From NCBI GenBank assembly GCA_934621505.1, contig CAKTUU010000003.1, positions 62,001-126,000 on the forward strand: 64,000 nucleotides of DNA, written 5' to 3'. The DNA comes from an uncultured Clostridia bacterium. GTDB taxonomy: Bacteria; Bacillota; Clostridia; Christensenellales; Aristaeellaceae. Each line of letters begins with the position of its first letter. Positions within the stretch are counted from its first letter, which is position 1. The notes under the pieces were generated by a model. It saw nothing but the letters and a program-made list of their open reading frames with translations. It was not told the DNA's origin and searched no databases. A program made the position numbers and the translations under genes. Shown one piece after another: positions 7,690-16,013 of the stretch.

Positions 7690-8877
7690 ATGGCACAAAT
7701 CGCCATATTGGAACGCAAGTGCATAGGCTGCGGCCTCTGCGTGCAAAACTGTCCCTTTGGCGCGATTGAAATGAAGGATGGCAAGCCGGAGATGAACGCC
7801 GCCTGCAAGGTTTGCGGGCTGTGCGTCAAAAACTGCCCGGAACAGGCCATTCTGAAACTGGAAACCAAAGTAGAATCCGTAGATAAACGTGTGTGGCGGG
7901 ATATTCTGGTTTTTGCCGAGGTCAGCGACGGGCGGCTGCATCCCGTCAGCCTGGAGCTGATCGGCAAGGCCCTGGAAATGGCCGCGCCCATTGGTTTTGA
8001 GGTGAACGCCGTGCTGGTGGGCAGCGGCGTTTCCGCCTGCGCGGAAGAACTGCGCCATTACGGCGTTCACGAAGTAGCCGTGTATGACGATCCCGCTCTG
8101 GGCTTTTTCCGGGCGGACGCATACGCCGCCTGCGTGGAGGACTACATTCGCCTGACCAAGCCCAGCGTGGTGCTGGTTGGCGCTACCTCTCTGGGACGCA
8201 GTCTCGCGCCCCGTCTGTCCACCCGTTTCCACACCGGCCTGACCGCCGACTGTACCCAGCTGGAGCTGCGGGAAAATACGGATCTGGTGCAGATTCGTCC
8301 CGCCTTTGGCGGCAACATCATGGCCCAGATCATCACCACCCACACCCGGCCCCAGTTTGCCACCGTGCGTTATAAGGTGATGAATCAGCCGGTTCGCCGC
8401 GAGGAAGCCTCCGGTGAAATTCTGCTCCGCAAGCTGCCCAAGGCCGCCGCGGCTTCTCCTGTCACCCATGTGTCCACCGTGCCTGTGCCTGCGGCCAAAA
8501 GCATTTCCGACGCGGATGTGCTGGTGGTGGGTGGACGCGGCCTGCAAAAGGAAGCGGATCTGGCGATGATTCAGGAACTGGCGGCGCTGCTGGGCGGCGA
8601 CTGGGCGGTGTCCCGACCCCTGGTGGAAAAGGGCTGGGCGGCCAACGACCGCCAGATCGGCCTTTCCGGCCGCACGGTACGGCCCAAGCTGATCATTACC
8701 TGCGGCGTCAGCGGCGCCATTCAGTTTGCCGCCTGTATGAACGCCAGCGACCACATTGTGGCCATCAACACCGATCCGGACGCGCCCATTTTTAACGTGG
8801 CGCATGTGGCCATGGTGGGCGATCTGTACGACGTCCTGCCCAAGCTGATTGCGCAATTGAAGGAGGCGGGAAAATGA
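7690..8877 (+). CDS. etfA: Electron transfer flavoprotein subunit alpha with N-terminal ferredoxin domain
   Basis: The 395-residue protein opens with two CxxCxxCxxxCP motifs (CIGCGLCVQNCP and CKVCGLCVKNCP, residues about 10-60), enough for two [4Fe-4S] clusters. A standard EtfA follows: DILVFAEVSDGRLHPVSLELIGKA, then the FAD-binding C-terminal part with VVGGRGLQKE, LSGRTVRPKLIITCGVSGAIQF and INTDPDAPIF. Ferredoxin-fused EtfA occurs in bifurcating or confurcating complexes and gives the low-potential entry or exit of electrons. AAGGAGG precedes the ATG. The stop overlaps the next start (ATGA), supporting translation with the dehydrogenase subunit. Confidence 0.93.
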   Translation: MAQIAILERKCIGCGLCVQNCPFGAIEMKDGKPEMNAACKVCGLCVKNCPEQAILKLETKVESVDKRVWRDILVFAEVSDGRLHPVSLELIGKALEMAAPIGFEVNAVLVGSGVSACAEELRHYGVHEVAVYDDPALGFFRADAYAACVEDYIRLTKPSVVLVGATSLGRSLAPRLSTRFHTGLTADCTQLELRENTDLVQIRPAFGGNIMAQIITTHTRPQFATVRYKVMNQPVRREEASGEILLRKLPKAAAASPVTHVSTVPVPAAKSISDADVLVVGGRGLQKEADLAMIQELAALLGGDWAVSRPLVEKGWAANDRQIGLSGRTVRPKLIITCGVSGAIQFAACMNASDHIVAINTDPDAPIFNVAHVAMVGDLYDVLPKLIAQLKEAGK

Positions 8878-10271
8878 AACCCTTCAAAACGGTAGACCGT
8901 CAGGATCTTGCCTTCTTTGAAAGCGTTATGCCCGGCCGCGTATTCAGCGGCGAGGCGATTTCCAGCGACTATACCCATGACGAAATGACCATTTACGGCC
9001 ATTTCACCCCGGAGGCGGTTTTGCAGGCGCTGACGGCTCAGGAAATCAGCCGGGTGCTGGCTTACTGCAACCGGCAAAACATCGCCGTTACCCCCCGCGG
9101 CGCGGGCACCGGCCTGTGCGGCGGCTGCGTGCCCATTGACGGCGGCATTGTACTGTCCACTGAAAAGATGAAAAAGGTCATCGAAGTGGATCAAAAGAAT
9201 ATGACCGCCACAGTGGAGCCCGGCGTTCTGCTGATGGAATTCCCCAAAAGTCTGGAAGGAACGGGGCTGTTTTATCCCCCGGATCCCGGCGAAAAAACCG
9301 CTACCATGGGCGGCAACGCCATGACCAACGCAGGCGGCATGCGCGCCGTGCGTTACGGCGTTACCCGGGACTACATTCTGGGCATGGAGGTGGTGCTGCC
9401 CACTGGCGAGATTTTGCAGCTGGGCGGCAAAAACGTAAAAACCTCCAGCGGCTACAGCCTGATTGACCTGATGGTGGGCAGCGAGGGCACGTTGGCCTTT
9501 TTGACCCAGCTGACCGTCAAGCTGGTGCCGGAACCCAAGACCAATTTGTCCCTGCTGATTCCCTTTAACAGCCTGGACGCCTGCATCGAGGCCGTTCCCC
9601 AGGTGCTGGGCTGCGGCTGCGAGCCCACCGCCGTGGAATTTATGGAGCGGGAGGTCATCACCAGCGCGGAAACCTATCTGGGCAAGCAGTTCCCCGATAC
9701 CAGCGCGGACGCGTACCTGCTGGTGCGGCTGGACGGCGCGAGCCCCGAAGCGCTGCGCCCCTCCATTGACACGCTGACGGATCTGGCGCTGCGCCTGGGC
9801 GCGGTGGACGTGCTGCTGGCGGATACGGACGAGCGCAAGGAAAGCATCTGGAATGCCCGCGGCGCTTTTTTGGAGGCCATTAAGGGCAGCACCCTCAGCA
9901 TGGACGAGTGCGACGTGGTTGTTCCCCGGGACCGCATCGCCGCCTTTGTGAAAAAGAGCGTGGAAATTGGCAGGGAACTGGGCGTGCGCATCTGTTCCTT
10001 TGGACACGCGGGGGATGGCAACCTGCACATTTATGTGTGTCAGGACGGTCTGGACGACCGCACCTGGCATACCACCGTGGAACAGGTAATGGAGCGGCTT
10101 TACGCCGAGGCCCGTCGTCTGAATGGCGCTGTCAGCGGCGAACACGGCATTGGTCACGCCAAGCGGGAATTTCTGCGGGAAAGTGTGGGCGATACCCAGC
10201 TGCGGCTGATGCGCGGCATCAAGGCGGCCTTTGATCCCAACGGCATTCTGAATCCCGGAAAAATCATTTGA
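8874..10271 (+). CDS. lctD: FAD-binding oxidoreductase, GlcD/LctD-type (lactate dehydrogenase subunit)
   Basis: A 465-residue FAD-linked 2-hydroxyacid dehydrogenase. The N-terminal FAD-binding domain has VTPRGAGTGLCGGCVP (residues about 75-90), GEKTATMGGNAMTNAGGMRA and GSEGTLAFLTQ. The FAD-oxidase C-terminal domain has the diagnostic ICSFGHAGDGNLHIYVC and GEHGIGHAKREFL. GlcD and D-lactate dehydrogenases share these motifs. It is last in the operon after EtfB and Fd-EtfA, as LctD is in the confurcating lactate dehydrogenase complex, so lactate/pyruvate interconversion is the best call. Glycolate or another 2-hydroxyacid cannot be excluded. Confidence 0.9.
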   Translation: MKPFKTVDRQDLAFFESVMPGRVFSGEAISSDYTHDEMTIYGHFTPEAVLQALTAQEISRVLAYCNRQNIAVTPRGAGTGLCGGCVPIDGGIVLSTEKMKKVIEVDQKNMTATVEPGVLLMEFPKSLEGTGLFYPPDPGEKTATMGGNAMTNAGGMRAVRYGVTRDYILGMEVVLPTGEILQLGGKNVKTSSGYSLIDLMVGSEGTLAFLTQLTVKLVPEPKTNLSLLIPFNSLDACIEAVPQVLGCGCEPTAVEFMEREVITSAETYLGKQFPDTSADAYLLVRLDGASPEALRPSIDTLTDLALRLGAVDVLLADTDERKESIWNARGAFLEAIKGSTLSMDECDVVVPRDRIAAFVKKSVEIGRELGVRICSFGHAGDGNLHIYVCQDGLDDRTWHTTVEQVMERLYAEARRLNGAVSGEHGIGHAKREFLRESVGDTQLRLMRGIKAAFDPNGILNPGKII

Positions 10272-10280
10272 TTTGCGCAA

Positions 10281-10313
10281 AACCCTCGGAAGGAGCTTCT
10301 CCTTCCGAGGGTT
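10281..10313 (+). terminator. Terminator of the aldolase-lactate dehydrogenase operon
   Basis: A perfect 15-bp stem (10281-10295 with 10299-10313) around a 3-base loop lies 9 bases after the last stop. It also serves the convergent carboxypeptidase gene ending at 10328. Confidence 0.85.
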
Positions 10314-10327
10314 CGTTTCTGTTTGTC

Positions 10328-11488
10328 TTATTCCGCCAGCGTCTGGCCCCGACTGGGCCAGTGCAGCAGAATTTTTTCCAGTTCAAAGCCATAATCCCGT
10401 TTCAGCGCGTCCTGGGCCAGCACCAGCGGGACGGCGGACAGGGTTTGCCCTTCCCATACCAGCCGCGCCTCCCCCACCTGATCGCCTTCGGTCATGCCCG
10501 CCTCCAGACTGTCCGGCATATCCAGTTCCAAAACAGGCGTTGTCCCTTTGGGCACCGGGGCGCACAGTTTTCCGGCGGCGCATACATAAACCGTTTCCTG
10601 CCGTCCTTCATGCACCGGCAGCGCCCGCAGGGTTTCCCCCTGATCCAGCGCGGCAAACAGCTCGTAGCGGTCAAAGCCCATGTCCATCAGCCGGGCGGCC
10701 TCGTCAAACCAGTCGCCGCAGTTCAGCACCACGCCGATCACTTCCATTCCATCCCGGCGTGCGCCAAATACCAGACACCGGCCCGCCGCCCGGGTAAAAC
10801 CGGTTTTAATGCCGGTTGCTCCCTCATAGCTGGACAGCAGCCGGTTTTTGTTGTTCAAAATGCGCTGATAGCTGCGGCCCTCCCAGGGGATGGACGCGCG
10901 CCGGGTGCTGACGATCTCTCGAAACAGCGGATAGGTCATGGCCTGCCGGGCAATCAGGGCCAAATCGCGGGCCGTTGTGTGATGCCCCTGGGCGGGCAGC
11001 CCGTTGGGGTTGACAAACACCGTGTCCTGACAGCCCAGTTCCGCCGCCCGCCGGGTCATTTGCCGGCAAAAGGTATCCACATCCCCGCCCAGATGCTCTG
11101 CAATGGCTACCGCGGCGTCGTTTCCGCTGGCCAGCATCAGCCCGTACAGCAGGTCCTTCATGGCAATCCGCTCGCCCAGGTTCAAATAGATGCTGGTGCC
11201 CGGTACGCCATAGGCGTTGCGCCCAACGGTTACCACATCGTCCAGCCGGCCGGATTCCAGCACCATCAGCGCCGTCATCACCTTGGTGGTGGAGGCCATG
11301 GGCAGGGGTTCCTCCGCGTTATGGCACAGCAGCACCTTGCCTGTTTCCCGCTCTATCAGCACGGCGGCACGGGCGCTGCTGTCCACCTGCTCGCCCTCCT
11401 CGGCCCCGCAGGGGCGGGGAAGGGTCAGCAGGGCGCAAAACAGCAGCATCGCCAGGGCGCGCAGCTTTCCCATCAGGCGGCGTTTCAT
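10328..11488 (-). CDS. Serine-type D-alanyl-D-alanine carboxypeptidase (DacB/DacF type)
   Basis: A 386-residue secreted penicillin-binding protein. An N-terminal signal peptide (residues about 1-29, ending PCGA) precedes the catalytic domain, which shows SxxK as Ser66-TT-Lys69, SGN at 121-123 and KTG at 228-230. It trims the terminal D-Ala of peptidoglycan stem peptides outside the membrane. No C-terminal amphipathic anchor is obvious. Its ATG overlaps the stop of the ytfJ-like gene, so it is the third gene of a leftward operon with two sporulation-linked genes. A DacB/DacF-like role in spore cortex modification is inferred from that pairing. Confidence 0.9.
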   Translation of the reverse strand: MKRRLMGKLRALAMLLFCALLTLPRPCGAEEGEQVDSSARAAVLIERETGKVLLCHNAEEPLPMASTTKVMTALMVLESGRLDDVVTVGRNAYGVPGTSIYLNLGERIAMKDLLYGLMLASGNDAAVAIAEHLGGDVDTFCRQMTRRAAELGCQDTVFVNPNGLPAQGHHTTARDLALIARQAMTYPLFREIVSTRRASIPWEGRSYQRILNNKNRLLSSYEGATGIKTGFTRAAGRCLVFGARRDGMEVIGVVLNCGDWFDEAARLMDMGFDRYELFAALDQGETLRALPVHEGRQETVYVCAAGKLCAPVPKGTTPVLELDMPDSLEAGMTEGDQVGEARLVWEGQTLSAVPLVLAQDALKRDYGFELEKILLHWPSRGQTLAE

Positions 11489-11898
11489 TGCAGATCCTCG
11501 TCAAAGGAAAGCTGCTTTTCCCCATTCTGGTTCAGGTTTTCCAAAAGCTGAGGCAGCAGCTCCACCATGCGTTCCATCGCGCCGCTGGTCTGGGCGGGCA
11601 ACACCTTTACCGTGCCCTCCCCCACCACCAGAAAGCCCACCGGCTGCACCGACACACCGGCCCCAGTGCCTCCCGCAAAGGGGAATACGTCCGTAGGGAC
11701 AGGGTGGTTTTTGCCATCCTCCACCGCGTATTCTCCGCCGCCCGCCACAAAGCCCAAACTGACCTTGGAAATGGGAATGATGGTGGTGCCGTGGGTGCCG
11801 CTGACCGGCGCGCCCACCACCGTGTTTACATCCACCATGCTGCGAATGCTCTGCATGGTGGTTTGCATCATGTTGTCAATGGGATGCTGCTGTTGCAT
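11485..11898 (-). CDS. ytfJ: GerW/YtfJ-family spore protein
   Basis: The 137-residue protein begins MQQQHPIDNMMQTTMQSIRS and contains the family core: VDVNTVVGAPV, GTTIIPISKVSLGFVAGGGE, and a GTGAGVSVQPVGFLVV segment. YtfJ (GerW) is a spore protein needed for normal germination in Bacillus. I place the start at 11898, where AGGAGG stands 6 bases upstream; a longer frame starts at 11931. It overlaps both neighbours, the DUF2953 gene upstream and the carboxypeptidase downstream. This matches the conserved ytfI-ytfJ pair of spore formers. Confidence 0.92.
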   Translation of the reverse strand: MQQQHPIDNMMQTTMQSIRSMVDVNTVVGAPVSGTHGTTIIPISKVSLGFVAGGGEYAVEDGKNHPVPTDVFPFAGGTGAGVSVQPVGFLVVGEGTVKVLPAQTSGAMERMVELLPQLLENLNQNGEKQLSFDEDLQ

Positions 11899-12397
11899 AG
11901 CCGTCCTCCTTGCTTTTGACCCTTTTGGCATATTCCAGATACAGAATCATGCCCGCCATGGCTAGACTGCCCAGCCGGGTAAAAATCATACATTCCAAAT
12001 ACCCTTCCGGGGTCGTGCGCTGAAAATCCGGCTCCACACGGCCATGCAAAACGGTAAGCCCGCACAGGCGCAGGGTTTGCAGCGCCGTGCACAGGGCCCC
12101 GCAGGCCAGCGCCGTAGCCGCCGCATCCTTCGTGCCCAGTCTGAGGCGAATCACCGCCCGGCGTACCTTCAGCCCGGCGGCCTTTAGAATGGCCTTGCGC
12201 CTGCTCAAAAACGCCAGCAGCCAGTCCAGACTCTGGTCCTTTTTTTTACCCTTTGCCCGGGGCATGGGAATGGGCAGGCCGCCTATCCGTATTTTCAGAT
12301 GAAAGGCAAACCCATCGTTCCATTCCAGCCGCGCCTGGGCCTCTGCCGGCGTAATGGCCAGCGCCATCAGCGCGAACAGCCAAAAATACGGGTTCAT
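11876..12397 (-). CDS. DUF2953 family protein (YtfI-like)
   Basis: A 173-residue protein with one N-terminal hydrophobic segment (residues 1-20) followed by WNDGFAFHLKIRIGGLPIPM, the short beta segment typical of DUF2953. A basic stretch (RAKGKKKDQ) and a long helical region come next. The family has no established biochemistry and is normally the partner of YtfJ, as here, where the two overlap by 23 bases. The N-terminal segment may be a signal peptide or membrane anchor. The ATG at 12397 faces the dnaK gene across a 160-base gap. Confidence 0.8.
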   Translation of the reverse strand: MNPYFWLFALMALAITPAEAQARLEWNDGFAFHLKIRIGGLPIPMPRAKGKKKDQSLDWLLAFLSRRKAILKAAGLKVRRAVIRLRLGTKDAAATALACGALCTALQTLRLCGLTVLHGRVEPDFQRTTPEGYLECMIFTRLGSLAMAGMILYLEYAKRVKSKEDGYATAASH

Positions 12398-12454
12398 TTT
12401 AGCTTCCCCCTTTTGCGCTGGTATGCCCGAAAAGGGGGCGATTCATGTAAAACT

Positions 12455-12531
12455 CGTAAAAATTTACGGTTTCTTCATTTTTCAGTTATACATTCTCCAT
12501 GGGTATGGGGTATGCTTGATACCGTATCAAG
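12455..12531 (+). promoter_or_regulatory. Upstream region of the DnaK operon with two palindromes
   Basis: A perfect 8-1-8 palindrome, CTTGATAC-C-GTATCAAG (12515-12531), lies 26 bases before the dnaK start. Another, CGTAAA-AA-TTTACG, sits at 12455-12468. TTTACG (12463-12468) and TATACA (12487-12492) with an 18-base spacer are a possible promoter, which would put the first palindrome in the early leader. No CIRCE motif (TTAGCACTC-N9-GAGTGCTAA) is present, so HrcA control is not supported. Confidence 0.5.
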
Positions 12532-12557
12532 AATTGTCAGCCAGGAGGCATTTTGAC

Positions 12558-14345
12558 ATGGGCAAGACCATCGGTATTGATTTAGGCACCACCAATTCCT
12601 GCGTGGCTTTTATGGAAAACGGCGACCCCGTCGTCATCCCGAACGCGGAGGGCGGACGCACCACCCCGTCCGTGGTGGCTTTTACCAAGGACGGCGAACG
12701 TATTGTAGGCGCGGCGGCCAAGCGTCAGGCCGTTACCAATCCCGGGCGCACCATCTCCTCCATCAAACGGGAAATGGGCACGGATAACCGGGTAACCATC
12801 GACGGCAAGAGCTATACACCTCAGGAAATCAGCGCCATTATCCTGCAAAAGTTGAAGCAGGACGCGGAAGCCTATCTGGGAGAGGCCGTCACCGACGCGG
12901 TGATTACGGTGCCCGCTTACTTCAGCGACGGCCAGCGGCAGGCCACCAAGGACGCGGGTAAAATCGCCGGGCTGAACGTGCTGCGCATCATCAACGAGCC
13001 AACCGCCGCCGCTTTGGCCTACGGCATGGATAAGAGCGGCGCGCAGAAAATTATGGTCTTTGACCTGGGCGGCGGCACCTTTGACGTATCCATTCTGGAC
13101 ATCAACGCCGACGTCATCGAGGTGCTGGCCACGGCGGGCAACAACCGTCTGGGCGGCGATGATTTTGACAACTGCGTGGCCAACTATCTGGTGGAGTGCT
13201 TCCAAAAGCAGGAGCACATCGACCTGACCCGGGACACCACCGCCATGAGCCGCATCCGGGAGGCTGCGGAGAAGGCCAAGATTGAACTGAGCTCCGCCAC
13301 CAGCGCCAGCGTCAACCTGCCCTTCCTGTATTCCGATCATAACGGGGCCAGGCATTTGGAAATGACCCTGACACGGGCCAAGTTTGACGAACTGACCGCG
13401 CACCTGGTGGAAGCCACCATGGGCCCGGTGAAGCAGGCCATGGACGACGCCGGTCTGACCCCCAGCGACCTGAGCCGTGTGCTGCTGGTAGGCGGCTCCA
13501 CCCGTATTCCCGCGGTGCAAAGCGCCGTCAAGCGCTTTACCGGCAAGGAGCCCAGCAAGGACATCAACCCGGATGAGTGCGTAGCCATGGGCGCGTGTTT
13601 GCAGGGCGGCGTGCTTAAGGGCGAGGTCAAGGGCCTGCTGCTGCTGGACGTAACGCCGCTGTCCCTGGGCATTGAAACCATGGGCGATGTATTCAGCCGC
13701 ATTATCGACCGCAACACCACCCTGCCGGTAAAGCGCAGTCAGGTGTTTACCACTGCGGCCAATTTCCAGACTAGCGTGGACATTCACGTTTTGCAGGGTG
13801 AGCGGGAAATTGCCAGCTGCAACAAAACCCTGGGCAGGTTCCGCCTCAGCGGCATCCGCCGGGCGCTGCGGGGCGTGCCGCAGATTGAGGTCACCTTCTC
13901 CATCGACGCCAACGGCATTGTGAACGTATCCGCCAAGGATCTGGGCACCGGCAAATTCCAGGAAATTACCCTGACCCAAAGCTCCAACATGTCCTCCGCC
14001 GAGATTGACCAGGCCATCCGGGACGCGGAGCGCTACGCCGCCGAGGACTCCCTGCGCCGCAAGAGCGCCGAACTGCACAACCACGCCGAGGAATTGCTGT
14101 ATCAGGCCAAGAGCGCCCAGAAGAAGCTGAATCCCGAGGACAAGGAGCGCATTGAAGCCCTGCGGAAAAAGGTCAAATCCGCCCTGGACAGCAAGGACGA
14201 TCAGGCGCTGAAAAACGCCACGGAGGAGCTGACCCAGGCGCTGCAGGCGGTAGGCCGCTTTGTGGACAACACGGCTTTCTCCGCCGAGGACGGGGCCATG
14301 GACGCGGACTTTACCTCCAGCGATAACAACAACAGCAGTCACTAA
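12558..14345 (+). CDS. dnaK: Hsp70 chaperone DnaK-type
   Basis: A 595-residue Hsp70: GIDLGTTNSCVAF at the N-terminus, VITVPAYFSDGQRQATKDAG, the phosphate loop FDLGGGTFDVSIL, LVGGSTRIPAVQ, a substrate domain with LDVTPLSLGIETMG, then a helical lid and a short acidic tail. The ATG at 12558 has AGGAGG 9 bases upstream. It folds proteins with ATP in the cytoplasm. It is not next to grpE, hrcA or a classical dnaJ but heads a set with DUF5685 and a truncated-type J-protein. It may therefore be a second, dedicated Hsp70 rather than the housekeeping one; checking for another dnaK in the genome would decide this. Confidence 0.93.
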   Translation: MGKTIGIDLGTTNSCVAFMENGDPVVIPNAEGGRTTPSVVAFTKDGERIVGAAAKRQAVTNPGRTISSIKREMGTDNRVTIDGKSYTPQEISAIILQKLKQDAEAYLGEAVTDAVITVPAYFSDGQRQATKDAGKIAGLNVLRIINEPTAAALAYGMDKSGAQKIMVFDLGGGTFDVSILDINADVIEVLATAGNNRLGGDDFDNCVANYLVECFQKQEHIDLTRDTTAMSRIREAAEKAKIELSSATSASVNLPFLYSDHNGARHLEMTLTRAKFDELTAHLVEATMGPVKQAMDDAGLTPSDLSRVLLVGGSTRIPAVQSAVKRFTGKEPSKDINPDECVAMGACLQGGVLKGEVKGLLLLDVTPLSLGIETMGDVFSRIIDRNTTLPVKRSQVFTTAANFQTSVDIHVLQGEREIASCNKTLGRFRLSGIRRALRGVPQIEVTFSIDANGIVNVSAKDLGTGKFQEITLTQSSNMSSAEIDQAIRDAERYAAEDSLRRKSAELHNHAEELLYQAKSAQKKLNPEDKERIEALRKKVKSALDSKDDQALKNATEELTQALQAVGRFVDNTAFSAEDGAMDADFTSSDNNNSSH

Positions 14346-14357
14346 GGAGGCCGGGCC

Positions 14358-15224
14358 TTGTTTGGTTATGTCACCATTGCCGCTGGCAGCCTGACGCAGG
14401 AGCAGCAGGACCGCTACCGGGCCGCCTACTGCGGCTTGTGTCACGAACTGGGGGCCAGGTACGGCTCGGTTGGGCGGCTGACCCTCAGCTTTGACAGCAC
14501 GTTTCTGTATCTGCTGCTCAGCTCCCTGTACGAGCCGGATGAGCAGCGGGGCACGGCCCGCTGCCTGCCTCACCCGTTCAAGCCCCATCCTTGGGTGCGC
14601 AATTCGCTGGCCGCCTACTGCTGCGATATGAACATCGCCCTGGCCTACCACAAATGCCTGGACGACTGGCAGGACGACCACAGCCTGACCGGCAGGGCGG
14701 AAGCCGCGCTGCTGCGTAAGGATTACGAACGCATTGCCGCCTTTTACCCGGAAAAATGCCAGACGCTGGAAAGCTGTCTTAAACAAATTGCCGTTCTGGA
14801 AAAGTCGGATTCTCCTTCGCTGGACCGGCTGGCCAACCTGACCGGTCAGATGCTGGGGACGCTGTACCGCTATCAGGACGACATGTGGGCGGATACCCTT
14901 CAGCAGGTGGGCGAGGGGCTGGGACGTTTCATCTACCTGATGGACGCTTACGACGACCTGGACCGGGACCAACGGCGCAAGCGGTTTAACCCCCTGCTGC
15001 CCTACCGGGATCAGCCGGATTACGAAAGCTTTGTAAAGGAAAGCCTGACCCTGCTGATTGCCGAATGCACCAACGCGTTTGAAACATTACCCCTGGTAAA
15101 AGATATGGACATTTTGCGCAATATCCTGTATGCTGGTTGCTGGTCCCGCTACGAGCAGAAACGCATCCGGCGGGAGCGTAAGCAAGGCGTGCCGGAACGC
15201 ACGCATAAGGAGGACGGGGTATGA
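14358..15224 (+). CDS. DUF5685 family protein
   Basis: The 288-residue protein starts at a TTG (14358) with AGGAGG 7 bases upstream overlapping the dnaK stop. It shows the DUF5685 hallmark YCGLCHELG (residues 24-32), further cysteines at 88, 89 and 100, and a mostly helical body. Two aspartate-rich motifs stand out, DDWQDD (102-107) and DAYDDLDRD (196-204), each followed by helices. That is reminiscent of the metal-binding motifs of class I isoprenoid synthases, though no enzyme activity is established for this family. It lies between DnaK and a J-protein, overlapping the latter (ATGA), so it probably works with or is a client of that chaperone pair. Confidence 0.8.
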   Translation: MFGYVTIAAGSLTQEQQDRYRAAYCGLCHELGARYGSVGRLTLSFDSTFLYLLLSSLYEPDEQRGTARCLPHPFKPHPWVRNSLAAYCCDMNIALAYHKCLDDWQDDHSLTGRAEAALLRKDYERIAAFYPEKCQTLESCLKQIAVLEKSDSPSLDRLANLTGQMLGTLYRYQDDMWADTLQQVGEGLGRFIYLMDAYDDLDRDQRRKRFNPLLPYRDQPDYESFVKESLTLLIAECTNAFETLPLVKDMDILRNILYAGCWSRYEQKRIRRERKQGVPERTHKEDGV

Positions 15225-15988
15225 GAGACCCCTATGAGGTTTTGGGCGTGCCCCACGGCGCGTCGGATGATGAAATCAAGTCGGCCTACCGCAGGCTGGC
15301 CAAAAAATACCATCCGGATTTGAACGATGGCTCCGCCGAGGCGGAAGCCAAAATGAAGGAGGTAAACGAGGCCTATACCCTGCTGATCAAGCACAAGGAC
15401 CAGTACCAGAGCGGCGGTCAAAGCGGCTATGGCAGCCAGGGCTACAGCGGACAGAGCTACGGCGGCTACAGCGGGCAGGGCTACGGCGGACAAGGGTATG
15501 GCAGTCAGGGCTACGGCAACCGCGGCGGTTTTGACTTTGGCGGCTTCGGCTTTGATTTTGAGGATTTGTTTGGGGGCGGCCAGCGCCGCAATTACCAGAC
15601 CAGCTCGTATACCGAGAACGACCCCCAGCTGAAAAGCGCCGCCCAGGCCGTGCTTTCGGGCCGGTATCAGGAGGCGCTGAACCTGCTGACCGGCGTGCAA
15701 AACCGCAAGGCGGCCTGGTATTACTGGAACGCCCGGGCCAATATGGGTCTTGGCAACCGCATCGCCGCGCTGAACAACGCCCGCACCGCCAGCAATATGG
15801 CCCCGGACGAGCCCGCCTTTCGCGAGCTGCTGGCCCAGCTGAACGCGGGTGGACAGGCCTATGGTCAGCGGGGCGCACAGGGCGGCTTTGGTTCCTATCT
15901 ATGCGCCAATCCCTGTCTGACCCTGATCGCGGCCAATCTGCTGTGCAACTGCTGCTGCGGTTACGGCCGCGGCTTTTATTGCTGCTAA
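15221..15988 (+). CDS. J-domain protein with Gly/Tyr/Ser/Gln-rich linker and cysteine-rich tail
   Basis: The 255-residue protein has an N-terminal J domain (residues 1-58, HPD at 31-33). A low-complexity stretch (62-101) with seven [G/S]Y[G/S] units follows, then a G/F-rich patch (FDFGGFGFDFEDLF). A helical TPR-like region occupies about 133-208. The last 28 residues hold eight cysteines (CANPC, LCNCCC, YCC). The zinc-finger and client domains of true DnaJ are missing. It should stimulate the ATPase of the DnaK two genes upstream. The tail could bind metal or membrane; that is open. Its start overlaps the DUF5685 stop. Confidence 0.85.
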   Translation: MRDPYEVLGVPHGASDDEIKSAYRRLAKKYHPDLNDGSAEAEAKMKEVNEAYTLLIKHKDQYQSGGQSGYGSQGYSGQSYGGYSGQGYGGQGYGSQGYGNRGGFDFGGFGFDFEDLFGGGQRRNYQTSSYTENDPQLKSAAQAVLSGRYQEALNLLTGVQNRKAAWYYWNARANMGLGNRIAALNNARTASNMAPDEPAFRELLAQLNAGGQAYGQRGAQGGFGSYLCANPCLTLIAANLLCNCCCGYGRGFYCC

Positions 15989-16013
15989 ACCATTGTGAAA
16001 AGAGGTTATCACC

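Noticed and set aside
5656..8856. Open frame of over 1000 codons on the minus strand
   Set aside because: It is the antisense of kdgK, etfB and etfA, is rich in His/Gly/Ala/Gln, and has no family motifs; codon bias of the GC-rich sense genes explains it.
12398..12557. CIRCE element upstream of dnaK
   Set aside because: No TTAGCACTC-N9-GAGTGCTAA; the palindromes present have different sequences.
12582..14972. Long minus-strand frame over dnaK and DUF5685
   Set aside because: Shadow of two real genes; no ribosome site and low-complexity composition.
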